From: CAZRXG01 sp964603985
GTDB taxonomy: Bacteria > Chloroflexota > Anaerolineae > Aggregatilineales > UBA3940
NCBI GenBank assembly: GCA_964603985.1
Contig: CAZRXG010000001.1
Span: 186,001-250,000 of the forward strand
Direction: 5' to 3'
DNA length: 64,000 nt
Each line of letters opens with the position of its first letter. Position 1 is the first letter of the stretch. The notes below the pieces were generated by a model. The model saw nothing but the letters and a program-made list of their open reading frames with translations. It did no database searches and was not told the DNA's origin. Position numbers and translations under genes: made by a program. Positions 26,889 through 35,592 of this stretch are shown here, in pieces.

Positions 26889-27719
26889 GTGACTGTCGAT
26901 TATCTGGTCATCGGCCACGTCAGCAGAGATCTGACCGGCAGCGGCCCGATGCTGGGCGGCACCGTCTCCTATAGCGCCCTCACCGCGCGGGCGCTCGGAC
27001 GGCGCGCCGCCATCCTCACCAGCGCCCCGGATGACATGCTGCCGCTGCTCAAGCCCCTGGAGGCCGTGCCGTGCGTCCGGGTCCCCTCCGCCAATCCGAC
27101 CTCGTTTGAGTTGGCCTACACACCGGAGGGCCGTGTCCTGCGGCTTGTACACCGCGCTGCACCGCTCGATTTCGAACACCTGCCTCCCGGCTGGCGCTCC
27201 CCCGCCGTCGTGCAGCTCTCTCCTATCGCGGACGAGGTCGCGCCGTCGCTGGCAAGCCGCTTCTCCGGCGCGCTTGTGACCGTCACACCCCAGGGCTGGA
27301 TGCGCCGTTGGGACGATGCCGGACGTGTTTCCCGGATGCCCTGGGCCAGCGCCTCGGAGGTGCTTCCCAACGTGCGGGCCGTCGTGTTGAGCGTCGACGA
27401 CATCGGAGGGGACGAGGCACTCGCCCGCCGGTACGCCGCGCAGGTCGCGGTTCTGGCATTAACGCGCGGGCCGGACGACATCACACTTTACGTGGGCAGC
27501 CGGCCACACCCCATCCCTGTCCCGGCAGTCGAGGTGCGCGACGAGACCGGGGCCGGGGACATCTTCGCCGCTGCGTTCTCCATCCACCTGGAGGCGACCG
27601 GCGATCCCTTCACGGCAGCGCGCTTCGCGGTTGCCATCGCCAGTGCCTCGGTGACACAGGTCGGCGTGGACAGTATTCCCGACGCGGCGACAATCGAAAA
27701 AGCCCTGGCGAGTCTGTGA
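26889..27719 (+). CDS. PfkB-family carbohydrate kinase
   Basis: A 276-residue ribokinase-like protein. The N-terminal GHVSRDLTGSGPMLGGTVSYSA contains the substrate-side GG pair, and the C-terminal anion-hole/ATP motif is VRDETGAGDIFAAAFSIHL with the catalytic Asp in GAGD. It is shorter than typical sugar kinases and has weak sugar-specificity motifs. The substrate is unknown. Start is GTG just after a G-rich ribosome site. It lies between the rpmH operon terminator and a convergent membrane protein gene. Confidence 0.8.
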   Translation: MTVDYLVIGHVSRDLTGSGPMLGGTVSYSALTARALGRRAAILTSAPDDMLPLLKPLEAVPCVRVPSANPTSFELAYTPEGRVLRLVHRAAPLDFEHLPPGWRSPAVVQLSPIADEVAPSLASRFSGALVTVTPQGWMRRWDDAGRVSRMPWASASEVLPNVRAVVLSVDDIGGDEALARRYAAQVAVLALTRGPDDITLYVGSRPHPIPVPAVEVRDETGAGDIFAAAFSIHLEATGDPFTAARFAVAIASASVTQVGVDSIPDAATIEKALASL

Positions 27720-27729
27720 GCCGGGCCGT

Positions 27730-29220
27730 TCACTCCGGCGCAAGCCCTGCCTCGGAGCGGGTGATGTTCCTGACGTGCCGCCAGCGCCCCACCAGCAGCA
27801 CCAGTATGAGGCATAGCGCTTCACCGGCCCATAGCAGGGGAAGGTTCGGGGCGTTGCGGAAGACCGTTCCCAACAACGTGGCGATATTGTCCGGTGGTGT
27901 CGCGAGGGGGCGTAGCTGGCTCAAGTCAAGGTTGTAGTTCCACGAAAAGGCGATGTGCATGAACTGGTTACGCACCGAGAGGAACAGCAGCCCAAAGAAC
28001 AGCAGCGACCGGCCCAGGTGCACCAGATCATTCTTGCTGGCAGCGTAATACCGGTCCAGCCAGAAGGCCAGCGGCACAAACCACAGCCCAACGAACGTCG
28101 TCAGGTAGCGCCCGTCGTTGGTCAGCGGGTTGTACGTCGTGCTCTTGGAGAAGATCAACAGGTACACGACAAACAGGCCCATGATCAGCGCAAAGTGGCG
28201 GCGCGAGTACCGGAAGAACGGCACCAGCCCCAGCAGCGCCAACAGTGTGACCGGGGCCAGCAGGAAAAGCCCCTGGTTATCGTTGCTGCTGTAGAACAGC
28301 ATCCCCGGCAGACCCTCGCTCAGCGGCGTGGCGAAGTCGGCGGCCAGGCCCGCGTTCTGGGGCCAACGTTCGGTGTCTGCGTGGAAGGTTGATACCTCGA
28401 ACAGCCCGCCGAAGTTGATCGCGTTGTAGATAAGCAGGAAGGCAACCGGGATCAGCCCGCCGATCACCAGGGCCGCCAGGCTGCGCAGCCAGTTGGGGCG
28501 CGTCTCAGGAGAGGCCAGCCCCGCTTTAGCCGCGCGCCAGAACGCAAAGACGAGGTAAAGCCCGGTGATGGCCGAGAAGGGTATGTGTGTGTATTCGACC
28601 AGCGGGGCGAACCCCAGCGCGAATCCCAGCGCAAAAGCCGACGGCCATCGCAGCCCGCCTTCATGGTCAGCCTTCAATACCAGGTACAGCGCCAGCCATA
28701 CGACCAGTGCCGCCTGCGCGTGCGAGTACAGCACGCTGCCGTATTTCCAGGTGGTGGTGCCCAACGCCAGCGCCAGGCTGGCCGTGACCGCCCCCATCTG
28801 CGAGATCGAGAAGTACCGGCGCAGCGCCAGGTAAAACAGGACGATTGCGGTGCTGGCCGCCAGCGGGGCGGTTGCGACTGCGTAGAGCATGCGCGGGTTT
28901 CCGGCGTCGTGCCTGGAGGGCAAATCTACCGGTGGCTGCGGGCCGATCTCCGACAGCGCGTACAGCGGGGCGGCCAGCAAAGCTGTGCCCGGCGGGCGGT
29001 CGCTGAAGTTCAGGTCGCCGTTGAGGGCGTAATCCTGGTATTCGGTGAACGCCATGTAGGGCGAGATCTCAAAGCTGCGGCGCTCCACCAGCGCCCGAAC
29101 CAATGCGTAGTGACTGCCGTCGTTGCTCGATGTCACGCCCGTGATGGTTGCGAAGTAGATCGACGAGATGACGGCGAATAAGGCTAAAGCGATGCGTTTA
29201 TCTTGATCCGGCAGCGGCAT
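27730..29220 (-). CDS. Polytopic membrane protein, GT-C glycosyltransferase-like
   Basis: A 496-residue protein with about 11 predicted membrane helices. The first external loop has SSNDGSHYALVRALVERRSF and NFSDRPPGTALLAAPLYAL. These match the acidic and PPGT motifs of GT39/PMT-like lipid-linked sugar transferases and related uncharacterised membrane proteins. It probably moves a sugar from a polyprenyl-phosphate donor to a cell-surface acceptor, but substrate and acceptor are unknown. The frame extends 33 codons upstream to 29319; I chose ATG 29220 because the extension is proline-rich and overlaps the terminator of the gene upstream. Confidence 0.7.
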   Translation of the reverse strand: MPLPDQDKRIALALFAVISSIYFATITGVTSSNDGSHYALVRALVERRSFEISPYMAFTEYQDYALNGDLNFSDRPPGTALLAAPLYALSEIGPQPPVDLPSRHDAGNPRMLYAVATAPLAASTAIVLFYLALRRYFSISQMGAVTASLALALGTTTWKYGSVLYSHAQAALVVWLALYLVLKADHEGGLRWPSAFALGFALGFAPLVEYTHIPFSAITGLYLVFAFWRAAKAGLASPETRPNWLRSLAALVIGGLIPVAFLLIYNAINFGGLFEVSTFHADTERWPQNAGLAADFATPLSEGLPGMLFYSSNDNQGLFLLAPVTLLALLGLVPFFRYSRRHFALIMGLFVVYLLIFSKSTTYNPLTNDGRYLTTFVGLWFVPLAFWLDRYYAASKNDLVHLGRSLLFFGLLFLSVRNQFMHIAFSWNYNLDLSQLRPLATPPDNIATLLGTVFRNAPNLPLLWAGEALCLILVLLVGRWRHVRNITRSEAGLAPE

Positions 29221-29302
29221 AAAAAATCGATCCGTTTGCAAGCTATGACCTTCAACAGGGCGCGGACATTCTACACCAACAGGCCCGGCCTGCCCACAGA
29301 GC

Positions 29303-29336
29303 AAAGGACGCCCTGCCATTACGCAGAGCGTCCTTT
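29303..29336 (-). terminator. Terminator of the sugar dehydrogenase gene
   Basis: Arms AAAGGACGC (29303-29311) and GCGTCCTTT (29328-29336) form a 9-bp stem with a nested 4-bp CTGC/GCAG helix. On the minus strand it is followed by TTTGC. It lies 37 bp beyond the dehydrogenase stop. Confidence 0.7.
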
Positions 29337-29372
29337 GTGGCTCATCTGGTCGCTTTGAGCAGTGTCTTGCTG

Positions 29373-30548
29373 CTACTCCTCCAGCCGGATCATCCGGTAG
29401 ATCGCGGCAAGGTCGCTGAAGTAGATGAAGCCGTCTGGCCCGGTCGTGATGGACGCCGCGCAGCGGGCATAACCGGTGTCAAGCGCACGCGCGCCGAGCA
29501 CCGACACGCCGTCCTCGGCCAGCTTCACCCGGTACACCTTCCCGAAGTTGTAGGCACAGAAGAACATATCGTATTTCCACTCCGGGAAGACATCGCCCGT
29601 GTAGAACATGATACTGGTCGGTGAGATGGGCGGCGTGTAGTACAGGACCGGTGGGATGAAGCGCTCCGGGTAGTCATCGGGTAAGTTGTTGTCCTCGCAC
29701 AGCCCGTCGACGCGCCAGCCGTGGTCGCCGCCGGGAACCACCAGGTCGATCTCGTCGTCACAATCCGGCCCGTTGTCCGTTGCGTACATCTGGCCCGTAA
29801 GGGGGTGGAACGTGAAGCCGTAGACGTTGCGGAACCCGTATGCCCAGATCGTCGAGCCGGGCCGGAGGCTGTCCTCCGGGATCCCTGTGGGGATGGTCGG
29901 CGTCATGCGGTGGATCTTGCCGTGCGGCGCGTCCCGGTCGACGACCAGCAGGATGTTGTTGGTCGATCCCGGCGAGACGTACAGCATGCCATCCGGCCCA
30001 AAGCCGATCTCGCCGCCGTTCAGGATCGTCGACTCGGTGAATCCATCTTTGATCTCCCAGGCGACCTGAACGTCGCTTCCCTTGCCGTTGTTCTCTGTGA
30101 TGCGCACCAGGCGGTGCCATACCTCACCTGGGCGCTCGTTGTCCGGGTCAGACCAGGTATGGTAGAGCCAGATGTGGTGGTTTGTTTCATAGTCGGGGTC
30201 CAGCGCGATGCCCAATAGTCCCTGTTCGCCTTCCTCATCTGTGGGAAGCTCGATCACCGGTTCCGGCTGTAGATCCCCTTCCGGTGAGACAACTCGCAGC
30301 GCACCGCCCTTCTCCGTGACGAACAGACGGCCATCTGGTGCCCAGGCCATCCGCGTTGGGAAGTTGATCCCCGCCACGTACAGCTCGGCGTGATAGGGGA
30401 TGACCTCCACCTGGAGCAGAGGGAACGGCTCCTGAGGCCCAAGCGGTATGCCTTCTGGCGTGGGTTGGGCTTTCCCACCGCACGCGGTCAGGAGAAGCGC
30501 AATGCCGATCAAAGCGAGCAAGGGCCTATAAGAGGTCCAGCATTTCAT
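29373..30548 (-). CDS. PQQ-dependent sugar dehydrogenase-like (GSDH) lipoprotein
   Basis: A 391-residue exported protein. The signal peptide ends in the lipobox LLTAC, then a GSDH six-bladed propeller follows. Its segments include INFPTRMAWAPDGRLFVTEK, GLLGIALDPDYETNHHIWLY, GGEIGFGPDGMLYVS, GFRNVYGFTFHPLTG, and PGGDHGWRVDG. The family includes soluble glucose and aldose dehydrogenases that use PQQ and calcium and act outside the membrane. No pqq synthesis genes are present in the window, so PQQ use is not certain. The start has GAGAGGA upstream. Confidence 0.85.
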   Translation of the reverse strand: MKCWTSYRPLLALIGIALLLTACGGKAQPTPEGIPLGPQEPFPLLQVEVIPYHAELYVAGINFPTRMAWAPDGRLFVTEKGGALRVVSPEGDLQPEPVIELPTDEEGEQGLLGIALDPDYETNHHIWLYHTWSDPDNERPGEVWHRLVRITENNGKGSDVQVAWEIKDGFTESTILNGGEIGFGPDGMLYVSPGSTNNILLVVDRDAPHGKIHRMTPTIPTGIPEDSLRPGSTIWAYGFRNVYGFTFHPLTGQMYATDNGPDCDDEIDLVVPGGDHGWRVDGLCEDNNLPDDYPERFIPPVLYYTPPISPTSIMFYTGDVFPEWKYDMFFCAYNFGKVYRVKLAEDGVSVLGARALDTGYARCAASITTGPDGFIYFSDLAAIYRMIRLEE

Positions 30549-30577
30549 AGTAGATTCCTCTCTTACGGTTGCTCAAC

Positions 30578-30610
30578 TGGCAGTCACCTGCCAAAACGCC
30601 GGGGAGTATA
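30578..30610 (-). promoter_or_regulatory. Candidate promoter and operator of the sugar dehydrogenase
   Basis: On the minus strand an extended -10 (TGCTATACT; core 30605-30610) is followed by an inverted repeat TGGCAG-GTGA-CTGCCA (30578-30593) between the presumed transcription start and the gene. The repeat has the form of a repressor site. No convincing -35. Confidence 0.4.
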
Positions 30611-30753
30611 GCACACGATGGGAGTAAATTCGAGGGGTTTCGCTGCTTGCCCGCTTGCCTGCACGAGACATTTGGCCCTCGTAGTTCAGCTTCTCGGAGT
30701 TGGGAACTGATAGAGACCGGGATATTTGTCCACATTGCACCAGCAGTTCGCTA

Positions 30754-30811
30754 TTGACACGGTCAAAAAAACATGATAGGCTGTGTACAACGTTGTATAC
30801 AACGTTGTACA
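30754..30811 (+). promoter_or_regulatory. Promoter and tandem palindromic operator of the LacI-family gene
   Basis: A perfect -35 TTGACA (30754-30759) is followed, after a poor -10 (about 30776-30782), by a 28-bp perfect palindrome (30784-30811) made of two adjacent copies of TACAACGTTGTA flanked by TG and CA. The central CG of each copy is the hallmark of LacI/GalR operators. The palindrome sits at the expected transcription start, so bound repressor would block initiation. It also lies inside the longest open frame, showing that translation must begin downstream. Confidence 0.8.
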
Positions 30812-30844
30812 TTCACCGTATCCCTTTTCTCTGCAGGTCTACTA

Positions 30845-31954
30845 TTGGCTGCCAAACGGACGAAACGTGTAACGCTGAAAGATGTTGCCGAGCGCGCAGG
30901 CGTCTCTGTGAAGACCGCTTCGAATGTGAAGAACGACTGGCCTTATGTCAGTGAGGAAACGCGCGCGAAAGTCAAGCGAGCAATGAAGGAGCTTGGTTAC
31001 CGGCCATCTAAGGTAGCGCAAAGTCTCAAGACCGGATGCTCTGAGACGATCGGCGTTGTCGTGCCCGATATCTCTAACCCCTTCTTCAGCACGGCCTTTC
31101 GCGGTTGCGAGGACGAACTCACCCTCAACGGCTACAGCGCGTTCCTGTGTAACACGGACGAGGATCTCGGCAAGGAGAAGTATTACCTGGACATGCTCAG
31201 CGGCCAGGAGGTCGATGGGCTGCTGTTGTGGGGATCGTGCGCTGAGGCTGATATCCTGGCCGACTACGTCCGCGACGATATCCCGGCGGTTTCAGTGGAC
31301 GGTCTGGCCCAGCAGGGACTGGATCATTTCACCTTCGTTCATGTGGATAACGAAGGCGGGGCCGAGCGGATTATGCGTCACCTGATCGAGAGCGGTCGAA
31401 AGCGAATCGCCCACCTGTCGGGTGCCTCGCACCGCCTGCCCGCACAGGAGCGCGTGGCAGGCTATAAGCACGCGCTCAAAGCAGCAGATCTTCCTATAGA
31501 TGAGTCGTTGATGGCCGATGGCGCGCCGTCGATAGGTGGGGGCTACAGCGCCGCCATGCAGTTGCTCACCCGTGAGGACCCTGACGCCGTTTTCTGCTAT
31601 AACGACTTGATGGCGATTGGCGCGCTCGCTGCTGCCGAAGAACTGAACATCGACGTGCCACAAGATCTCGCGATTGCTGGCTTTGACGATATAGTCTCGG
31701 CGGTGCTGGTCACCCCGATGCTGACAACGATCCGCATCCCCCAATACGAGCTTGGTCAATACGCTGTGGAGCTCCTGATGGAGCGTGTCCGGACCCCCGA
31801 CCTCGAAGAGCGAAGGGTGGAGTACCCGGTAGAGCTTGTCGTTCGCAACTCCTGTGGCACCCGCGAGCTGACCGCCGAAATGCGGCGCGACCTGCTGCGC
31901 AGTCTGGTGGCGTCGGCGGTCAATTTACCCGATCCTACCCGGAAAACGTCTTGA
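30845..31954 (+). CDS. LacI/GalR-family transcriptional regulator
   Basis: A 369-residue repressor. The N-terminal helix-turn-helix reads VTLKDVAERAGVSVKTASNV with the hinge RPSKVAQSLKTG, and the periplasmic-binding-protein-like sensor domain starts at IGVVVPDISNPFFS. The frame opens at 30773, but the operator occupies that stretch; TTG 30845 with AGGT upstream yields the standard LacI N-terminus. It precedes a sugar ABC transporter and galT-galE-galK and most likely represses itself and that module in response to galactose or a related sugar. Confidence 0.88.
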   Translation: MAAKRTKRVTLKDVAERAGVSVKTASNVKNDWPYVSEETRAKVKRAMKELGYRPSKVAQSLKTGCSETIGVVVPDISNPFFSTAFRGCEDELTLNGYSAFLCNTDEDLGKEKYYLDMLSGQEVDGLLLWGSCAEADILADYVRDDIPAVSVDGLAQQGLDHFTFVHVDNEGGAERIMRHLIESGRKRIAHLSGASHRLPAQERVAGYKHALKAADLPIDESLMADGAPSIGGGYSAAMQLLTREDPDAVFCYNDLMAIGALAAAEELNIDVPQDLAIAGFDDIVSAVLVTPMLTTIRIPQYELGQYAVELLMERVRTPDLEERRVEYPVELVVRNSCGTRELTAEMRRDLLRSLVASAVNLPDPTRKTS

Positions 31955-32168
31955 ACGGGCGTGCATTCGGCGGGGGATCTCGCCACAACAGGTATTGAAG
32001 CCATCTTTACCAGTCACGGATGCTCAGGTCTTGGTGCAAAAGGAGGTGTCTATAGGGAGCGAGAAGAGGCCATAGACATTGTGCCCACGATATCAGGTGC
32101 CCGCTGCAACAAGCTGTGATTGCGGCTAGGCACCCCGGCAATCCTAAGGGAGAAGGAGAAAGGAAGAA

Positions 32169-33572
32169 ATGAAGAAGTTTTTGCTCGTCCTGATGCTTGC
32201 TCTGGCGACCAGCCTGGTCCTCAGTGCCTGCACGCCAGCCGAGACGATCGTCGAGAAGACAGTCGTCGTAACCGAAGTGATTGAAGTCGCTGGTGAGGAG
32301 GTTATCCAGGAAGTCGTCGTGACGGCCACCCCCGAGCCGGAAGAGCCTCAGATTGAGATCTTCCACTGGTGGACGGCACCGGGTGAGCGTGAGGCAGCGG
32401 ATGCTATGTTTGAAGCGCTGGCTGCCAAATACCCGGAGATTGAGGTCGTCGAGAATCCCGTGGCCGGTGGTGGTGGCGTCAGCCATCGCGTCGTGCTGCA
32501 GGGTCGTATGGCTGCCGGTATCCCCCCGGACACGTTCCAGACGCTGGGTGGTGCTGAGCTGAAGGCATACGTCGATGGTGATGCCCTGGAGCCGCTGGAT
32601 GATCTGTACGCGGAGCTGGGCTACGCCGATGTCATCCCTGGCCCCCTGTTGAACGCCGTTTCGATTGACGGCCACCCCTACGTGGTGCCGCTCAACATGC
32701 ACATCCAGAACATCCTCTACTACGACATGGCGCTCTTCGAGGAGCTGGGGCTGGAAGCCCCGATGAACTTCGAAGAGTTGATCGCTGCGTGCGAGGCGAT
32801 CAAGGCCGCATATCCTGATATGTCCCCCATGGCCCTCGGCTCAACGGAGAACTGGGGCGCGGCCTTCGTGCTCGACAGCATCATCCTCGAAGTGGGTGGG
32901 CCCGAGTACTACGTCCAGCTCTTCAAGGGTGAGGTCGACGTGACCACCGACCCGGTCTACCGCGAGTCGCTGGAAAAGCTGGCCCAGTTGATGCAGTACA
33001 TCAACCCCGGCCACTCCAGTCTGACGTGGGACCAGTCGGTCAGTGAGGTGGTCAATGGCAACTCGGCCATGGTCATCATGGGCACCTGGGCAATTGGCGC
33101 GTTTGAGAAGGGCGGCGGCTGGAAGGCCGGTGTGGACTTCGGCGCTGTCACCTTCCCGCAGGAGCCTGAGCGCATCCTGCTCTTCCACCCGGACACCTAC
33201 GGGTTGGCCAAGAACGCACCGCACCCCGAGGCCACCAAGAAGTGGCTGGAGGTCGTTGCCTCGCCTGAGCTGCAGATCCCGACCGACGTGATCCAGGGCG
33301 GTATGTTCGCTCGTATCGACATCGATCCGACCGAGTTCCCCGACCCGATCCGCCAGGAGATGCAGCAGTTCCTGCGCGACAACCCCGGCCAGCTGATTCT
33401 CGACCAGCACGGCAGCATCGCGCCTGCCAGCTTCTCGAACGAGTACTGGATCGTCATTGCGGCCTTCATGGCCGAGGACGACCCGGATATTGATGCCACG
33501 ATCGATCAGGTCGCGACGCTGTTCGAGACCTACGACGTCAAAAACCAAGCCGCCTGGTACACCTGGCCGTAG
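32169..33572 (+). CDS. ABC transporter sugar-binding lipoprotein (CUT1)
   Basis: A 467-residue extracellular solute-binding protein. Signal peptide with lipobox VLSAC, then a repetitive linker rich in Val, Glu and Thr (about 27-58), then a family-1 binding domain. The core has IEIFHWWTAPGEREAADAMF, GVSHRVVLQGRMAAGIPPDT, VPLNMHIQNILYYD and VMGTWAIGAFEKGGGW-like segments. By remembered resemblance it groups with glucose/galactose-binding proteins such as the Thermus one. A strong AAGGAG-like site (GGGAGAAGGAGAAAGG) precedes the ATG. Two permease genes follow after a hairpin-rich gap. Confidence 0.9.
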   Translation: MKKFLLVLMLALATSLVLSACTPAETIVEKTVVVTEVIEVAGEEVIQEVVVTATPEPEEPQIEIFHWWTAPGEREAADAMFEALAAKYPEIEVVENPVAGGGGVSHRVVLQGRMAAGIPPDTFQTLGGAELKAYVDGDALEPLDDLYAELGYADVIPGPLLNAVSIDGHPYVVPLNMHIQNILYYDMALFEELGLEAPMNFEELIAACEAIKAAYPDMSPMALGSTENWGAAFVLDSIILEVGGPEYYVQLFKGEVDVTTDPVYRESLEKLAQLMQYINPGHSSLTWDQSVSEVVNGNSAMVIMGTWAIGAFEKGGGWKAGVDFGAVTFPQEPERILLFHPDTYGLAKNAPHPEATKKWLEVVASPELQIPTDVIQGGMFARIDIDPTEFPDPIRQEMQQFLRDNPGQLILDQHGSIAPASFSNEYWIVIAAFMAEDDPDIDATIDQVATLFETYDVKNQAAWYTWP

Positions 33573-33587
33573 GCCGGAGACTGCCCG

Positions 33588-33686
33588 GTGTAGGCGGGTG
33601 GGGTTCGCCCTACCTGCCGAGCTGAGACATTGAGGCATCAAAGTGTCTTAAAACAGGGTAGGGACGCAGGTACCTGCGTCCCTACC
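33588..33686 (+). repeat. Hairpin cluster between binding protein and permease genes
   Basis: Three inverted repeats follow the binding-protein gene. The first is GTAGGCG (33590-33596) with CGCCCTAC (33606-33613); the second is an AGACA/TGTCT hairpin around 33625-33649. The third is a 30-bp perfect palindrome (33657-33686) with half-site GGTAGGGACGCAGGT. None has a T-run. Such hairpins commonly protect binding-protein mRNA from 3' decay and lower permease expression. The 30-bp palindrome also looks like a dispersed genomic repeat. Confidence 0.65.
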
Positions 33687-33790
33687 GAGCTTCAACCAGA
33701 CGTGATGGCATCCGTCATCCCCAGAGTTATAATCTGTTCCGTTTATTTGTGGATAGGGTCCTAATCCAACATTTGGCAAAGGGTAATGCG

Positions 33791-34726
33791 GTGAGCATAT
33801 TAAACCAAACCCGGCAGAGCCGCCCCAGGCGCGTCAGAGATGTCCGGTCACGGATGTCCCTGGGCGAGTTCCTGGTCTTCCTCTTACCCCTTCTGGTTTT
33901 TGTGATTATCCTGTATGGAATGTTGATCTGGACGATCTACGTTTCCTTTGCAGACTGGCAGGGTGTTAGACCCAATTTTGATTTGGTTGGCACCAAGTGG
34001 TACCGGATGATGTTCAGCCTGGCCCGCTTCCGGGCTGATGTGGCCAATAACCTCAAATGGCTGGTCTTTGGGGTGATTCCGACGGTCATTCTCGCCATTG
34101 GCATCGCTTACCTGCTGGAACTGGGGAACATCAAAGGAACCGAGAACTACATCCGGACGCTGATCCTGTACCCGGTTGCTATGTCCTTTATCGTCACGGG
34201 CACGATCTGGTCATGGATGTACCAGCCTGACCGGGGGGTGTTTAACACCATCCTGAGAGGAGTCGGACTGGATAGCCTCACCGGACGCTACATCACCGAT
34301 CCCAAGATGGCCACCTATTGGCTGGTTATCATCTTTGTGTGGCAGTATCTGGGTTTTGCCGTCATCATCCTGCAGTCGTCTTTCCGGACAAACGAGCTGC
34401 AGGAGATGATCGAGGCAGCGATTGTGGATGGCGCGTCACGGTTCGGGATCCTGATCCGGATCATCGTTCCCAACATCCGGGGCGGAATCCTCATCCTGGT
34501 GTCCCTGCTGTTGATCTCGGCGCTCAAGGTTTTCGACATCGTGTACGTGGTCACCTTCGGCGGCCCGGGTTTTGCCACCGACGTGCTGGCGTTTTACATG
34601 CTTGTCGCGACCTTCCAACAGCACCTTGTCTCGTTGGGCGCTGGTCTGGGAGTAATCATCTTCGGCCTGGCTTTTATCATCGTCATCCCCTATACAATCT
34701 ACGCATTTAGGAAGTGGTTCGAATGA
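33791..34726 (+). CDS. ABC transporter permease, MalF/UgpA-type (CUT1)
   Basis: A 311-residue inner-membrane permease with six helices. Its EAA loop is EMIEAAIVDGASRFGILIRI with IVPNI, the site that docks the ATPase. The frame opens at a GTG at 33749, but GTG 33791 has an AAAGGG site 7 bp upstream, so I use that. A TATAAT hexamer at 33728-33733 could support a minor promoter. The stop overlaps the next permease start (ATGA). No ATPase gene accompanies the cluster, so a shared MsmK-like ATPase is probably encoded elsewhere. Confidence 0.88.
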   Translation: MSILNQTRQSRPRRVRDVRSRMSLGEFLVFLLPLLVFVIILYGMLIWTIYVSFADWQGVRPNFDLVGTKWYRMMFSLARFRADVANNLKWLVFGVIPTVILAIGIAYLLELGNIKGTENYIRTLILYPVAMSFIVTGTIWSWMYQPDRGVFNTILRGVGLDSLTGRYITDPKMATYWLVIIFVWQYLGFAVIILQSSFRTNELQEMIEAAIVDGASRFGILIRIIVPNIRGGILILVSLLLISALKVFDIVYVVTFGGPGFATDVLAFYMLVATFQQHLVSLGAGLGVIIFGLAFIIVIPYTIYAFRKWFE

Positions 34727-35547
34727 AGGCTCAACAGCGCACAATTACGGTCCTGGTCCTCATCACCATGGCGGCCCTGTCCGTCGTGTATATTCTGCCT
34801 GTATACGTGGTGGTGGTGACATCGCTCAAGACCTCGGCAGAGCTTCAGGCGCGGCAGTACCTGCTGCCAAGTACAAGCCTGCAGTTTGTGAACTTCGTCC
34901 AGTCATTCAAGCTCATCTTTCCGTCGCTGCTCAACTCGACGATTATCACCTTCTCCGTCACGGCCCTGTGTGCTCTCTTAGGGGGTCTGGGTGGTTACTT
35001 CCTCAGCCGGTGGCGAACGAGATTTGCACAGATTCTCTTCATCCTGGTGGGTATAGCCATCTATTTGCCCTATCAGGTGATCCTTATTCCACTGGTGCAG
35101 ATCATGGCGCGTACAGGTCTGGCGTTAACGCACTTTGGGTTGATCGCCAGCTACCTGATCCTCAATGTGCCCCTGGCCTCGGTGCTGATGGGCACCTTTT
35201 TCATCTCGATTCCGAGGGAGTTGGAGGAAGCCGCTGAGGTCGACGGGGCATCCAGAGTGCAGGTCTTTTTTCGGGTGATCTCGCCGATCGCGCTACCCGC
35301 CTACGCCTCGACCGCCATCATCATCTTCACGCAGGTGTGGAATGAGTTTCTGTTGGCGCTGACGCTGGCCACGCCGCACACGACGACGATCCAGGTCAAG
35401 CTGGCTGAGATCAAGGGCAGCTTCGTCGCGCTCTATCACCTGCAGATGGCCGCTGCGCTGATCACTTTGCTCGTGCCCCTGATCTTCTTCTTGGCGCTGG
35501 GGCAGTACTTTATCAAGGGTATTCTGGCTGGCGCCCTCAAAGGCTGA
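34723..35547 (+). CDS. ABC transporter permease, MalG/UgpE-type (CUT1)
   Basis: A 274-residue permease with six helices. The EAA loop is ELEEAAEVDGASRVQVFFRV followed by ISPIALP. It pairs with the preceding permease to form the sugar channel. ATG 34723 overlaps the upstream stop by four bases; the frame could extend 9 bp to a GTG. The galT gene begins 46 bp downstream, supporting galactose (or a galactose-containing sugar) as cargo. Confidence 0.9.
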   Translation: MKAQQRTITVLVLITMAALSVVYILPVYVVVVTSLKTSAELQARQYLLPSTSLQFVNFVQSFKLIFPSLLNSTIITFSVTALCALLGGLGGYFLSRWRTRFAQILFILVGIAIYLPYQVILIPLVQIMARTGLALTHFGLIASYLILNVPLASVLMGTFFISIPRELEEAAEVDGASRVQVFFRVISPIALPAYASTAIIIFTQVWNEFLLALTLATPHTTTIQVKLAEIKGSFVALYHLQMAAALITLLVPLIFFLALGQYFIKGILAGALKG

Positions 35548-35592
35548 GGGCGCGACCGGGGTGTTGAGCAGAGGAGGAAGAAGGGGCTCATC

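Noticed and set aside
30773..30844. Upstream start of the LacI-family gene at 30773
   Set aside because: The start lies before the presumed transcription start and the frame runs through the operator palindrome; the added residues do not resemble LacI N-termini.
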